From an uncultured Stenotrophomonas sp. (lineage in GTDB: Bacteria; Pseudomonadota; Gammaproteobacteria; Xanthomonadales; Xanthomonadaceae): DNA of 64,000 nucleotides. This document shows, one piece after another, positions 1 to 9,745 of this stretch. Where the stretch lies: assembly GCA_913775725.1 (NCBI GenBank), contig CAJYNG010000013.1:1-64000 (forward strand), in the 5' to 3' direction. Below the pieces are notes generated by a model. It was not told where the DNA came from and made no database searches. It saw nothing but the letters and a program-made list of their open reading frames with translations. Each line of letters opens with the position of its first letter. Position 1 is the first letter of the stretch. Made by a program: the position numbers and the translations under genes.

Positions 1-612
1 CTGACGCCGGCGCAGGTGGAACGCTTGTTCACGCCGTTCGAGCGGCTCGGCGCCGAGCGCTCGGCGATCGAGGGCACCGGCCTGGGCCTGGCGCTGAGCA
101 AGCGCCTGACCGAGGCGATGGGCGGGCGCATCGCCGTGGACAGCGGCGCGGACGGATCGCGCTTCACCATCGCGCTGCCGCTGGACCGCCCACAGGCAGC
201 GGCACTGCCTGACCCCGCCGTGATGGCGACGACGGCGAGCGGGATCCAGCGCCAGTTGCTGAGCGTGGAGGACAACCCGTCCAACCAGGCGCTGATCCGC
301 ACCCTGGTCGAACGCCGCCCGCACTGGCGCCTGCACGAGGCAGCCAGCCTGGCGCAGGCGCGCGCGCATCTGCAGCAGGCCACGCCCGACCTGATCCTGC
401 TCGACCTGCACCTGAGCGACGGCAACGGCGAGGACCTGCTGCAGGCGCTGCGCGCGCAGCCGCACACCGCGGCGATCCCGGTGGTGGTGATCAGCGCCGA
501 TGCCACCGCGACCACGCTGGCGCGCGTGCAAGGCGAGCCGGTGTGCGCCTACCTGACCAAGCCGCTGGACGTGGCCGACTTCTTCTCCGTTCTGGACCGA
601 CACCTCGCATGA
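1..612 (+). CDS. Hybrid sensor histidine kinase, C-terminal part (5' end outside window)
   Basis: The reading frame is open from base 1, so the gene is cut by the window edge. What remains is the end of an HATPase domain, with an F box (LFTPFERLG) and the ATP-binding G2 box GTGLGLALS. After a short linker comes a complete receiver domain of about 120 residues, with the acidic pair in VEDNP, the phospho-acceptor Asp in LILLDLHL and the conserved Lys in LTKPLD. It should autophosphorylate on an upstream His and pass phosphate to its own receiver. The stop overlaps the start of the next receiver gene (ATGA), so the two probably form one phosphorelay operon. The signal sensed cannot be seen here. 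Confidence 0.9.
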   Translation: MTPAQVERLFTPFERLGAERSAIEGTGLGLALSKRLTEAMGGRIAVDSGADGSRFTIALPLDRPQAAALPDPAVMATTASGIQRQLLSVEDNPSNQALIRTLVERRPHWRLHEAASLAQARAHLQQATPDLILLDLHLSDGNGEDLLQALRAQPHTAAIPVVVISADATATTLARVQGEPVCAYLTKPLDVADFFSVLDRHLA

Positions 613-1070
613 CCCGCAACGATGTCCTCGCCGCGCGCATCCTGATCGTCGACGACGAACCGGCCAACGTGCGCCTGCTGGAAGAACTGCTGCAGCGCGA
701 AGGCTTCCGCCAGGTGGTGGCGACCACCGACCCGCAACGGGTGCTGGGCCTGGTCGCCGCGTTCGCGCCGGACCTGATCCTGCTCGACCTGATGATGCCG
801 GAGCTGGACGGCTACGCGATCCTGGAACAACTGGCGCGCCTGGCCGGCCCGTCCAGCTTCCTGCCGGTGATCGTGCTCACCGCCGACCCCAGCCGCAGCG
901 CCCGCCACCGCGCCCTCGGCCTGGGCGCCAAGGATTTCCTGACCAAGCCGCTGGACACCTTCGAAGTTGCCCTGCGCGTCTGGAACGTGGCCGAGACCGT
1001 GGTGCTGTTCAAGCGCCTGCGCGCGTTGGCCGTGGCGGATGCCGTGCCGCCGGGGTGGCGGGCGGAGTGA
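609..1070 (+). CDS. Single-domain response regulator
   Basis: A 153-residue protein made of one receiver domain: acidic pocket VDDEP near residues 13-17, phospho-acceptor Asp in LILLDLMMPELDG near residue 57, and the switch Lys in FLTKPLD near residue 107. The roughly 35 residues after the domain show no DNA-binding or enzymatic output motif. It overlaps the hybrid kinase gene by 4 bp and is probably its partner or a phosphate sink. The ATG at 609 is chosen because of this coupled overlap; an upstream in-frame GTG would only add residues inside the kinase gene. Confidence 0.88.
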   Translation: MTRNDVLAARILIVDDEPANVRLLEELLQREGFRQVVATTDPQRVLGLVAAFAPDLILLDLMMPELDGYAILEQLARLAGPSSFLPVIVLTADPSRSARHRALGLGAKDFLTKPLDTFEVALRVWNVAETVVLFKRLRALAVADAVPPGWRAE

Positions 1071-1071
1071 C

Positions 1072-1222
1072 GGGACCCGGGACCCGGGACCCGGGACCCG
1101 GAAAAGCGTAAATCGCGATCTGCGGTAAAAACGGCAAAGAACGTCCTCACCGGCAGTCCTCCTGCCGCAACTCGCCACGCTCGCGCTCGCCTCAGCCCCC
1201 GGTCCCGGGTCCCGGGCCCCGG
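1072..1222. repeat. Heptamer GGGACCC tandem repeats and inverted GGGTCCC copies around a 100-bp spacer
   Basis: Four head-to-tail copies of GGGACCC occupy 1072-1099, directly after the response regulator stop. About 100 bp later, 1201-1222 carries the complementary form (GGTCCCGGGTCCCGGG). The two blocks can pair into a GC-only stem around the intervening sequence. The block lies between convergent genes, so it may act as a two-way terminator; there is no T-run. No ORF in the interval looks real. Confidence 0.7.
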
Positions 1223-1228
1223 CCTCTC

Positions 1229-1456
1229 CTACATCGCCCGCGTCACCTGCCCGCCCAGGCCCAGCGTCATCAGCACTTCCTGGGCCTTTTCCAGCAGTTC
1301 GTCGGCCACGCAGACCTGGACCACGCCGAACGGCAGTTCGCCGGCGCCGCCGAGCAGGGCCTCGCCGAACACGAAGGCGGTGATGCCAGCGTCCTCCAGC
1401 GCGTGCTTGGCCAGGTGCGCATCGATCAGGTGCTGGGCGCGGTAGGCGATCTGCAT
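1229..1456 (-). CDS. DUF2007 family small protein
   Basis: A 75-residue protein starting MQIAYRAQHLIDAHLAKHAL. It has the DUF2007 pattern: an N-terminal helix region, a central segment like ALLGGAGELP, and a C-terminal region like VCVADELLEKAQEVL. The family (putative signal-transducing, PII-like fold) has no settled function. The start is the ATG at 1456; an earlier GTG would add about 38 arginine-rich residues that do not look like protein. It converges on the two-component genes and diverges from glnS. Confidence 0.75.
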   Translation of the reverse strand: MQIAYRAQHLIDAHLAKHALEDAGITAFVFGEALLGGAGELPFGVVQVCVADELLEKAQEVLMTLGLGGQVTRAM

Positions 1457-1666
1457 GGTCGGCCCCTCAGCCGCGAGCCACGGAGCCAGGCAGAACCTGG
1501 AGCGAGGAAAGGCAACACAGATCCGTAAACGGGTACGCCAACTGAGAAGGACGCATGACACCAAGGGCAAGACGGAACGCCTGCATGCGGGCTTCTCTTG
1601 AGTGAATTGTTCCGCAGCCTACGCGCCAGGACGGCCGCAGACCAGTCCGGCCAAGCTAAAGCAGCG

Positions 1667-1697
1667 CTTTACTTACTATAAACTTGCCCTTTACTTA
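1667..1697 (+). repeat. Direct repeat CTTTACTTA upstream of glnS
   Basis: The 9-mer CTTTACTTA occurs at 1667-1675 and again at 1689-1697, 22 bp apart (two helical turns), in an unusually AT-rich stretch that ends 15 bp before the glnS start. It could hold promoter elements (TATAAA at 1677-1682) or a binding site. This is inferred from sequence only. Confidence 0.4.
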
Positions 1698-1712
1698 TTC
1701 TCCGACGCGCGC

Positions 1713-3452
<1,740 letters not shown>

Positions 3453-3483
3453 GGACCTGCGCGGGCGCCAGGACGGCGCCCGC

Positions 3484-4149
3484 ATGACCACGACGATGAT
3501 CACCGCCCTCTCCGCCCTGCTCTGGTTCATCTCGCAGCATCCGCTGCTGACGTTCTTTTCGGCGATGGTGCTGGCCGGTCTGGTCTCGTGGTGGCGGCGC
3601 TTTCCGGGCTACGCCATCGTGGTGTTCCCGCTGGCGATGCTCAACATCTTCCTCGGTCACTTCGTCAACGCCGCCTTCCTCAACGTGGTGGGCGAGCGTG
3701 GTGAGGCGGTGATCGTGAAGTCCGAGCGCACCAGCTCGACGATGAACGAGCAGTACATCTGGCGTTATGAAGCCGTGCTGCGCACTGCCGAAGGCCGCGA
3801 CGTGGAGGTGGTGTTCCACACCAACACCGCCTCGCTGTGGCCGCTGGAGAACGCGATCCGCATCCCGGCGCCCGACCAGCCGTTCGTGGTGAAGTACACG
3901 CCGGGTTTCCCGCGCAACTTCGTCATCCTCACCAACGAATCCCCGCACGGGATCGCCCAGGCTCGTGCCAGCGCGCGCGAGCGCGTGGAAGTGGCGGCGC
4001 GCAAGCTGCATTTCAGCCCCGGCAATGCCGATTTCCGCGCGGACTATCGCCGCGAGCTGGAAACCTGGCTGCGCGACCACGGCAACGATCCGCAGCAGCA
4101 GCCCGACGCGCAGCGATATCGCGCCGAACTCGACGCACTCGACCGCTAG
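3484..4149 (+). CDS. Membrane protein of unknown function
   Basis: A 221-residue protein whose first 65 residues hold about three hydrophobic segments (ALLWFI, TFFSAMVLAGLV, AIVVFPLAMLNIFL). A soluble domain of about 150 residues follows, rich in charged and aromatic residues (YIWRYEAVL, VVFHTNTASLWP, VVKYTPGFPRNFVIL). I do not recognise the family. It lies 31 bp downstream of glnS and 50 bp upstream of a DUF6348 gene. A short inverted repeat (CCAGGC/GCCTGG) at 4154-4168 follows its stop. Confidence 0.8.
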   Translation: MTTTMITALSALLWFISQHPLLTFFSAMVLAGLVSWWRRFPGYAIVVFPLAMLNIFLGHFVNAAFLNVVGERGEAVIVKSERTSSTMNEQYIWRYEAVLRTAEGRDVEVVFHTNTASLWPLENAIRIPAPDQPFVVKYTPGFPRNFVILTNESPHGIAQARASARERVEVAARKLHFSPGNADFRADYRRELETWLRDHGNDPQQQPDAQRYRAELDALDR

Positions 4150-4199
4150 ATCCCCAGGCCCTGCCTGGATGTTCCACCCCATCCATCCACAGGCCTGAC

Positions 4200-4922
4200 A
4201 TGACCACGACGTCCACCGCCCTTCTCCCGCTGCTGCAGCAGGTCCTGCAGGACGCCGGCATCGCCTGCCGCGTCGACGGCGACGCGCTGCTGCTGGACAG
4301 CGGCCTGCGCCTGACCCCGCATGCGATGGCCGCGCACGCGCGCGACAACGGCGGCTGGCAGACCTCCACCGTCATCGAAAGCCAGCATCCGCAGCTGTTC
4401 GCCGATGGCCTGTTCGAGTACCAGCACGCCAACGGTGCCGATGAGCAGGCCTCGCTGCTGTCCGGGTTCCAGACCTGGGTGCGGGTGGACCTGGCGACCC
4501 TGCAGACCGCGATCGGCGCCGAAGATGCACAGGGCCTGCCGATGATGGGCCTGACCTATCCGGCTGGCGACGACGGGGAGGAGCACGACCGCACCGTGGT
4601 ACTGGGGCCGCTGGCCCATTACCGCGCACAGGAAGTGGATGCGTCCACCTGCAGCGAGGACGATCATGGTTCCTGCCCCTGCTGTCTGTTCACCAAGAGC
4701 ATGGACGCCTTCGACGACCTGCTGAAGGCGCGCCAGTTCCTCGCCATCCGCCTGTTCGCCTCGCGCGATGCCGACGGCCTGTGCGAGGCCGATTGCCGGG
4801 TCAACGGCCACGACTTTGCCGCCGCCCTGCCGCTGCTGCGCGCCTACGCCGACAGCTGGCCGCAGGCCGGGCTGGAATTCCGCAAGCAGTACGTGGTGAT
4901 CCGCACCGATTCACCGGGCTGA
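4200..4922 (+). CDS. DUF6348-like protein
   Basis: A 240-residue soluble protein with no signal peptide. It has a Cys-rich segment near residues 155-165 (CSEDDHGSCPCCLF) and a C-terminal pattern (ADCRVNGHDFAA..L..YA.SWP) that I associate with DUF6348, a family of unknown function. The Cys cluster could bind a metal. Upstream ATG 4200 follows the stop of the previous gene by 50 bp. Family assignment is from memory of the pattern and is moderate. Confidence 0.7.
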   Translation: MTTTSTALLPLLQQVLQDAGIACRVDGDALLLDSGLRLTPHAMAAHARDNGGWQTSTVIESQHPQLFADGLFEYQHANGADEQASLLSGFQTWVRVDLATLQTAIGAEDAQGLPMMGLTYPAGDDGEEHDRTVVLGPLAHYRAQEVDASTCSEDDHGSCPCCLFTKSMDAFDDLLKARQFLAIRLFASRDADGLCEADCRVNGHDFAAALPLLRAYADSWPQAGLEFRKQYVVIRTDSPG

Positions 4923-5020
4923 TCCGCCGCCACACCCGATACAGGCCGGTGCAGCTACACTGCGCGCCGGTTTCCCAAGCAACCGCACTTTCTTCCATCC
5001 CACTACGAGGCACCCCCGCG

Positions 5021-5581
5021 ATGCTGTACGCGCAAGTCCACCTGACCCTTCCCGCCTGGATCCACGACCAGATCGACCTGGATCGTCGATATCCGGGCGA
5101 TGAGGCCAAGGTCGCGCTGGCGATCGAGCTGTCGCGGCTGAACGTCGAGCACGCCAGTGGCGGCCCGTTCGGCGCCGTGGTGTTCGGCCCGGATGACAAG
5201 GTCATCGCCGCCGGCGTGAACCGGGTGATGCCGCACGCGACCTCGCTGGCGCACGCCGAGAACATGGCCTACATGCTGGCCCAGCAGCGCCTGCAGACCC
5301 CGCGCCTGAACGCAGTGCTGTCGCCGGTCACCCTGGCCACCAGCTCGCAGCCGTGCTGCCAGTGCTACGGCGCCACCGTGTGGGCCGGCATCGACCGCCT
5401 GCTGATCGGTGCCAACTCGGCCGACGTCGAAGCGCTGACCCCGTTCGATGAAGGCCCGCTGCCGGCCGACTGGGTGGGTGAACTCAACAAGCGCGGCATC
5501 GAAGTGGTGCAGGGCCTGAACCGCGACGCCGCGCGCAGCGTGCTGCGTGCCTATGGGGAAAGCGATGGCGCCCGTTACTGA
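5021..5581 (+). CDS. Nucleoside deaminase (cytidine/deoxycytidylate deaminase family)
   Basis: A 186-residue zinc deaminase. The zinc site is HAE at residues 78-80 and PCCQC at 111-115 (the family PCxxC), with Glu80 as proton shuttle. The pattern GGPFGAVVFGPDDKVIAAGVN near residues 47-67 is typical of guanine or nucleoside deaminases of this superfamily. The substrate is not decided by these motifs; it is longer than CDA and lacks the TadA-like tail. Its 3' end overlaps the likely start of rlmM by 17 bp, so the two genes are probably co-transcribed. Confidence 0.85.
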   Translation: MLYAQVHLTLPAWIHDQIDLDRRYPGDEAKVALAIELSRLNVEHASGGPFGAVVFGPDDKVIAAGVNRVMPHATSLAHAENMAYMLAQQRLQTPRLNAVLSPVTLATSSQPCCQCYGATVWAGIDRLLIGANSADVEALTPFDEGPLPADWVGELNKRGIEVVQGLNRDAARSVLRAYGESDGARY

Positions 5582-6632
5582 AACCGGCATCGGCCTGCTG
5601 TGCCTGTGCCGGCAGGGCTTCGAGCCCGAGCTGGCCGGCGAGCTGCAGTTCCGCGCCGGTGAAGCCGGTTTCGCCGGTTATGCGCGCACCCAGCGCAATG
5701 ATGGCTACGTGCTCTTCATGTGCGACGAAGCTGCGGCACTGGCACCGCGCCTGCGCTGGCGTGAGCTGATCTTCGCGCGGCAGAAGCTGGTGGTGCTGGC
5801 CGAGCTGCCGCAGCTGGACCCGGCGGACCGGATCACCCCGATGCTGGAGGTGCTGGCCGATGCGCCGCGCTTCGGCGACCTGTGGGTGGAACACCCCGAT
5901 TCGGACGCCGGCAAGCCACTGTCCGGCCTGGCCCGTGCCTTCGGCAATGCACTGCGCCCGGCGCTGCGCAAGGCCGGCAAGCTGACCGACAAGCCCAATA
6001 CGCGCCTGCCGCGCCTGCACGTGGTGTTCGTCGACGGTACCCACGCCTTCGTCTGCGTGGCCGACCCGGCCGACAGCGCGCCGTGGGCACTGGGCATCCC
6101 GCGCCTGAAGCTGCTGCCCGAAGCGCCTTCACGTTCGGCGCTGAAGCTGGACGAAGCACTGCTGACCCTGCTGACGCCGGAAGAGCGTGAGGCGCTGGCC
6201 AAACCCGGCATGCGCGCGGCCGACCTGGGTGCCGCACCGGGCGGCTGGACCTGGGTGCTGACCCGCCAGCACATGCACGTGCTGAGCATCGACAACGGCC
6301 CGCTGCGCCAGCACGTGCTGGACACCGGCCTGGTCGAGCACCTGCGCGCCGATGGCTTCCACTGGCACCCGGAGCAGCCACTGGACTGGATGGTCTGCGA
6401 CATGGTCGAGCAGCCGCGCCGCGTGGCCGAACGCATGGCCACCTGGTTCCGCGAAGGCTGGTGCAGGCACGCGATCTTCAACCTGAAGCTGCCGATGAAG
6501 AAGCGCTGGGACGAAACCCGCTTGTGCCTGGACCTGTTCCAGGACCAGGCCGGCAAGCCGCTGGTGGTACGCGCCAAGCAGCTCTATCACGACCGTGAGG
6601 AGATCACGGTACTGGCCTCGCCGCTGCGCTGA
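5565..6632 (+). CDS. rlmM: 23S rRNA 2'-O-ribose C2498 methyltransferase RlmM
   Basis: SAM-dependent methyltransferase that modifies C2498 of 23S rRNA. From ATG 5565 the product is 355 residues, close to the E. coli length. It has an N-terminal THUMP-like region followed by a Rossmann domain with the SAM loop DLGAAPGGWTW near residue 220 and MVCDMVEQPRR downstream. Catalytic lysines typical of the family fit KLPMKKRW. ATG 5553 is an alternative in-frame start. Both starts lie inside the end of the deaminase gene. Confidence 0.95.
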   Translation: MAPVTETGIGLLCLCRQGFEPELAGELQFRAGEAGFAGYARTQRNDGYVLFMCDEAAALAPRLRWRELIFARQKLVVLAELPQLDPADRITPMLEVLADAPRFGDLWVEHPDSDAGKPLSGLARAFGNALRPALRKAGKLTDKPNTRLPRLHVVFVDGTHAFVCVADPADSAPWALGIPRLKLLPEAPSRSALKLDEALLTLLTPEEREALAKPGMRAADLGAAPGGWTWVLTRQHMHVLSIDNGPLRQHVLDTGLVEHLRADGFHWHPEQPLDWMVCDMVEQPRRVAERMATWFREGWCRHAIFNLKLPMKKRWDETRLCLDLFQDQAGKPLVVRAKQLYHDREEITVLASPLR

Positions 6633-6642
6633 GGAACATGCC

Positions 6643-6666
6643 CGCCGGGCATGGGCCCGGCGCTAC
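6643..6666 (-). repeat. SMAG palindrome (GTAG-headed REP), single
   Basis: On the minus strand it reads GTAG followed by an 8-bp perfect stem CGCCGGGC/GCCCGGCG with a 4-nt loop. It fills most of the gap between rlmM and the EF-hand gene. Confidence 0.8.
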
Positions 6667-6680
6667 CGAGGAAGGGAACC

Positions 6681-7076
6681 ATGCGATACCACTCGCTCGC
6701 CATGCTGATCACCTTGCTGGCAGCCGCACCTGCCATTGCCCAGCAGCTGCCGCACACCCCTGCGCAGAGCCAGCCGCTGGGCCCCACCGGCGGCGCGATC
6801 CGCCAGCAACCGCTGGATGCTGGCCGGGTCAGCGGCAGCGTCGAGATTGCACAGCCGGCCGGCGAGGCGCAGGTGACCGTGCGTTCGCTGGAACCAAGCA
6901 GCGTGGTCGGCCAGTACCGCATCCACTTCGCCACGCTGGATGTGAACGGCGATGGCTTCATCAGCCGCGAGGAAGCGCAGGCCAATCCGGCACTGGCCGA
7001 TGAGTTCAATGCGTTGGACGTGAAGCACCGTGGCAAGCTGGATCGTGCCGACCTGGCCGGTTGGCTGGTTGACTGA
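6681..7076 (+). CDS. Secreted EF-hand domain protein
   Basis: A 131-residue protein with a signal peptide (MRYHSLAMLITLLAAAPAIAQ, cleavage after AIA). A low-complexity linker follows, then one good EF-hand loop, DVNGDGFISREE near residues 92-103, and a second degenerate one (DVKHRGKLDRAD) that lacks several calcium ligands. It probably binds one calcium ion in the periplasm. A clear Shine-Dalgarno sequence (GAAGGGA) precedes ATG 6681. The A of its stop is the first base of a very long hairpin. Confidence 0.85.
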   Translation: MRYHSLAMLITLLAAAPAIAQQLPHTPAQSQPLGPTGGAIRQQPLDAGRVSGSVEIAQPAGEAQVTVRSLEPSSVVGQYRIHFATLDVNGDGFISREEAQANPALADEFNALDVKHRGKLDRADLAGWLVD

Positions 7077-7142
7077 AAAAAGGGACGGAGGGGATTAAGT
7101 CGTTTGTGGCACAAACGACTTAATCCCCTCCGTCCCTTTTTT
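7076..7142. terminator. 32-bp perfect hairpin, bidirectional terminator or palindromic element
   Basis: Bases 7076-7107 are perfectly complementary to 7111-7142 with a 3-nt loop (GGC). The stem begins with six A and ends with a run of T, so it gives a T-tract on either strand. It lies between the EF-hand gene (plus) and a UbiH-type gene (minus), the place for a two-way terminator. The stem is far longer than an intrinsic terminator needs. Confidence 0.85.
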
Positions 7143-7163
7143 TGTTCACCGATGCCGGAAGCG

Positions 7164-7187
7164 TGCCAACCAAGGTTGGTACCTGCC
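7164..7187 (-). repeat. Degenerate SMAG palindrome
   Basis: TGCCAACC AA GGTTGGTA followed by CCTGCC. It matches the minus-strand SMAG form (stem then CTAC), with the GTAG changed to GCAG and one mismatch in the stem. Confidence 0.55.
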
Positions 7188-7253
7188 AGAGCGACATCCT
7201 GCGGTGGGCAATTCGGCAGTGATGCCCGCAACATCGTGCGGCATGTATTCCGG

Positions 7254-8435
7254 TCAGACCCCGGCGGCGCGCTTCCAGAACGCCTGCACCAGCGGGGGCC
7301 ATCTGCCGACACAGCCCAGCGCGCGTCCGCGGGCCAGGGTCAGGTGCATTTCGTCATTGGAGAACAGGCGGTTGATCGCATCGAAGCTGTAGGCGGCGAT
7401 GTGGTTGTCGCTGCGCCGTTCGCGTGCCCAGCGCTGCAGGCGCTGTGGCGACAGCCGCGGCTGGCCACGGCGCTCGGCAGACGGCGCCAGCCACTGCTGC
7501 AGGCCGGCGACATCGCGCAGGCCCAGGTTCACGCCCTGCCCGGCCAGCGGATGCACCACATGCGCGGCATCACCCAATGCCAGCACACGGCCGGCCACGT
7601 AGTGACGTGCCAGCTGGCGGCGCAGCGGGAACGCCGCACGCGGTGATGCCAGCCGCAGGTCACCCAGCCGCGCCGCAAAGGCACGGGTCAGTTCGCGGTT
7701 GAACGCATCTTCGTCCAAGGCCAGCACGCGAGCCGCTTCATCCTCGGGCAGGGTCCAGACGATCGAACTGCGGCGCTCGGCCACCGGCAGCAGCGCCAGT
7801 GGCCCGCTCGGCAGAAAACGCTGCCAGGCCGTGGCCAGGTTGGGAAGATCGCTGTCCACGTAGGCCACCACGCCACGCTGGTGGTAGTCGTGGCGCTCGA
7901 CCTCGATCCCGGCCAGCTGGCGCAGGGTCGATTCGGCGCCGTCGGCGGCCACCGCCAACGCCGCTTCCAGGCGGCGCCCGTCATCCAGGCGCAGGCGCAC
8001 GCCGTCCTCATCCTGTTCCAGCGCTTCCACCCGAGCCGGGCAGTGCAGCTGCACGCCCGCCGCCGGCAAGGCCGCCCACAGGCGGTCCTGCAGCAGGCCG
8101 TTCTCGACGATATAGCCCAGCTCACGACGGCCGAAGCGATCGGCGTCGAACAGCAGATCCTCACCACCGGCCGCATCCCATACCTGCATGCGCCGGTAGG
8201 GCCAGGCGCGGGCCTGCGCAATCGCCGGCCACACGCCCAGGCGGTTCAACAGTTGTACGTTGTCAGCGGCGAAGGCGAACACCCGCAGGTCCGGCTGTGC
8301 GGCCTGCCACGGTGCCGGTTCACGGCCTTCCACCAGCGCAACCGACAGGCCGGCATCGGCCAGCGCCAGCGCACACGCGGCACCGACCACGCCACCACCG
8401 ACGATGGCCACATCAAGCCGCATGCGCCGGCTCAT
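7254..8435 (-). CDS. FAD-dependent UbiH/UbiF-family monooxygenase (ubiquinone hydroxylase)
   Basis: A 393-residue flavoprotein. It has an N-terminal dinucleotide-binding motif DVAIVGGGVVGAACALALA (about residues 7-25), the middle-domain motif VAADGAESTLR (DG motif), and the second FAD motif VLALGDAAHVVHPLAGQGVNLGLRD. This is the full signature of the UbiH/UbiF/VisC/COQ6 family, which hydroxylates the ubiquinone ring. Which carbon it hydroxylates cannot be read from the motifs. ATG 8435 overlaps the stop of the upstream paralogue (ATGA), so the two are coupled. Confidence 0.9.
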   Translation of the reverse strand: MSRRMRLDVAIVGGGVVGAACALALADAGLSVALVEGREPAPWQAAQPDLRVFAFAADNVQLLNRLGVWPAIAQARAWPYRRMQVWDAAGGEDLLFDADRFGRRELGYIVENGLLQDRLWAALPAAGVQLHCPARVEALEQDEDGVRLRLDDGRRLEAALAVAADGAESTLRQLAGIEVERHDYHQRGVVAYVDSDLPNLATAWQRFLPSGPLALLPVAERRSSIVWTLPEDEAARVLALDEDAFNRELTRAFAARLGDLRLASPRAAFPLRRQLARHYVAGRVLALGDAAHVVHPLAGQGVNLGLRDVAGLQQWLAPSAERRGQPRLSPQRLQRWARERRSDNHIAAYSFDAINRLFSNDEMHLTLARGRALGCVGRWPPLVQAFWKRAAGV

Positions 8436-9640
8436 GCGGCTTCTCCACGGCACAGGCGCGGCACGTCGCCACGGAAGCCCATCGCGCCACCGACCAGCAT
8501 CGACTGCACCGAGGCGCGTTGCGCAGCCACCAGACCGAGGCTGCGCAGCGGCCGCATCAGCGGCGCCGGGTTGCTGGTCAGGCGTGCCAGCCCACCGGAG
8601 AACGCCACCGTCTGCCGGCGGTCTTCCCCGCGGCGCGCGACGTAGGCCTGCAGCAGTGCATCACTGCCGGCATCCTCATGCGCATCCTCCAGCAGCTCGG
8701 CCAGGGTCAGCGCATCGCGCAGGCCTAGGTTGAAGCCCTGCGCACCCAGCGGATGGATGGTCTGCGCGGCATTGCCGAGCAGCACCGTGCGCTCACCGGC
8801 CAGCGCGCGCGCCAATACCTGGATGAGCGGGTAGGCGCTGCGCGGGCCGGATTCGAGCAGGCGACCGGCACGCCAGCCGATCGCGTTCTGCAGGCGTTGC
8901 AGCCACGCCGCCTCGTCCAGCGCCATCACCGCATCGGCCTGGTCGCGCGCTACGCCGTGCACGGTGCCGAAGTGACGATCGCCACGCGGCAGCAGGGCAG
9001 TCGGGCCGGTATCGGTGAACCGCTCCCAGGCGGTGCCGTCCGGCGCGCGCTGGCTGCGCACACGGGCCACGAACAGGGTCTGCTGGAAATCATGGCGGTC
9101 GACCTCGATGCCCAGCGCGCCACGCACGCCGCTGGTGGTGCCATCGGCCCCCACCACCAGACGTGCCAGCAGCACGCGTTCGCCGGCCTCGTCAGCCACC
9201 CGTACCTGGCGGTAGCCGTCGACCACGTCGCCCAGTCCCACGAACCGCATCGGCCGGTAACGGCGCAGGCGCGGCAGCTCCTGAAGCCGCGCTTCCAGCG
9301 CCTGGCCGAAATCGCGCGCGACCACCACCTGGCCGAACCATGGCCGGTCGTAATCGGCCGCTTCGAGCTGCACACGGCCGAAATCGCCGGCACGGCTGAC
9401 GTGGATGCGCCGGATCGGGCCCGGGGCCATCGCCAGCTTCTGCATCACCCCCAGCGCGGTCAGCGCATTGACGGTGGCAGCGGCGAAACTGAGATTGCGC
9501 TGGTCGAACACCGCAGGCAGCTCGCCGGCCGGGCTGGCCTCGAGCAGGCCCACGTCGCGGCCCAGGCGGTCCAGGGCAATGGCCAGGCTGGCACCGACCA
9601 GGCCACCACCGACAATCAGCACGTCATGTCGTTCACTCAT
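8432..9640 (-). CDS. ubiH: UbiH-type 2-polyprenyl-6-methoxyphenol hydroxylase
   Basis: A 402-residue paralogue of the downstream gene, with motifs DVLIVGGGLVGASLAIALDRLG at the N-terminus, VVGADGTTSGVRGALG in the middle and VLLGNAAQTIHPLGAQGFNLGLRD near the C-terminus. The variant NAAQTIHP (rather than DAAH) is common in UbiH proper, so I assign it as the likely UbiH (ring C6-type hydroxylation in ubiquinone synthesis). It is first in a two-gene minus-strand operon and diverges from the membrane protein gene at 9746 with about 105 bp between starts. Confidence 0.85.
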   Translation of the reverse strand: MSERHDVLIVGGGLVGASLAIALDRLGRDVGLLEASPAGELPAVFDQRNLSFAAATVNALTALGVMQKLAMAPGPIRRIHVSRAGDFGRVQLEAADYDRPWFGQVVVARDFGQALEARLQELPRLRRYRPMRFVGLGDVVDGYRQVRVADEAGERVLLARLVVGADGTTSGVRGALGIEVDRHDFQQTLFVARVRSQRAPDGTAWERFTDTGPTALLPRGDRHFGTVHGVARDQADAVMALDEAAWLQRLQNAIGWRAGRLLESGPRSAYPLIQVLARALAGERTVLLGNAAQTIHPLGAQGFNLGLRDALTLAELLEDAHEDAGSDALLQAYVARRGEDRRQTVAFSGGLARLTSNPAPLMRPLRSLGLVAAQRASVQSMLVGGAMGFRGDVPRLCRGEAA

Positions 9641-9745
9641 GTGTTCATGATACGCGCTCGCCCCGACTGTACGCCGAACGGGCGGCACCTGCGCCAACCT
9701 GCGCGGCGGGCTAGAATGAAACCTGAATCCGCTCCGGGCCCCACC

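Noticed and set aside
609-1070. Antisense frames over the response regulator (549..1178 minus and 812..1150 minus)
   Set aside because: They run into the heptamer repeat block and have no protein-like pattern.
12-1070. A possible mobile or horizontally gained block, because of the slightly different base pattern (more GCGCGC) in the first kilobases
   Set aside because: The difference continues into glnS, a core gene, and no integrase, direct repeat or tRNA boundary is present.
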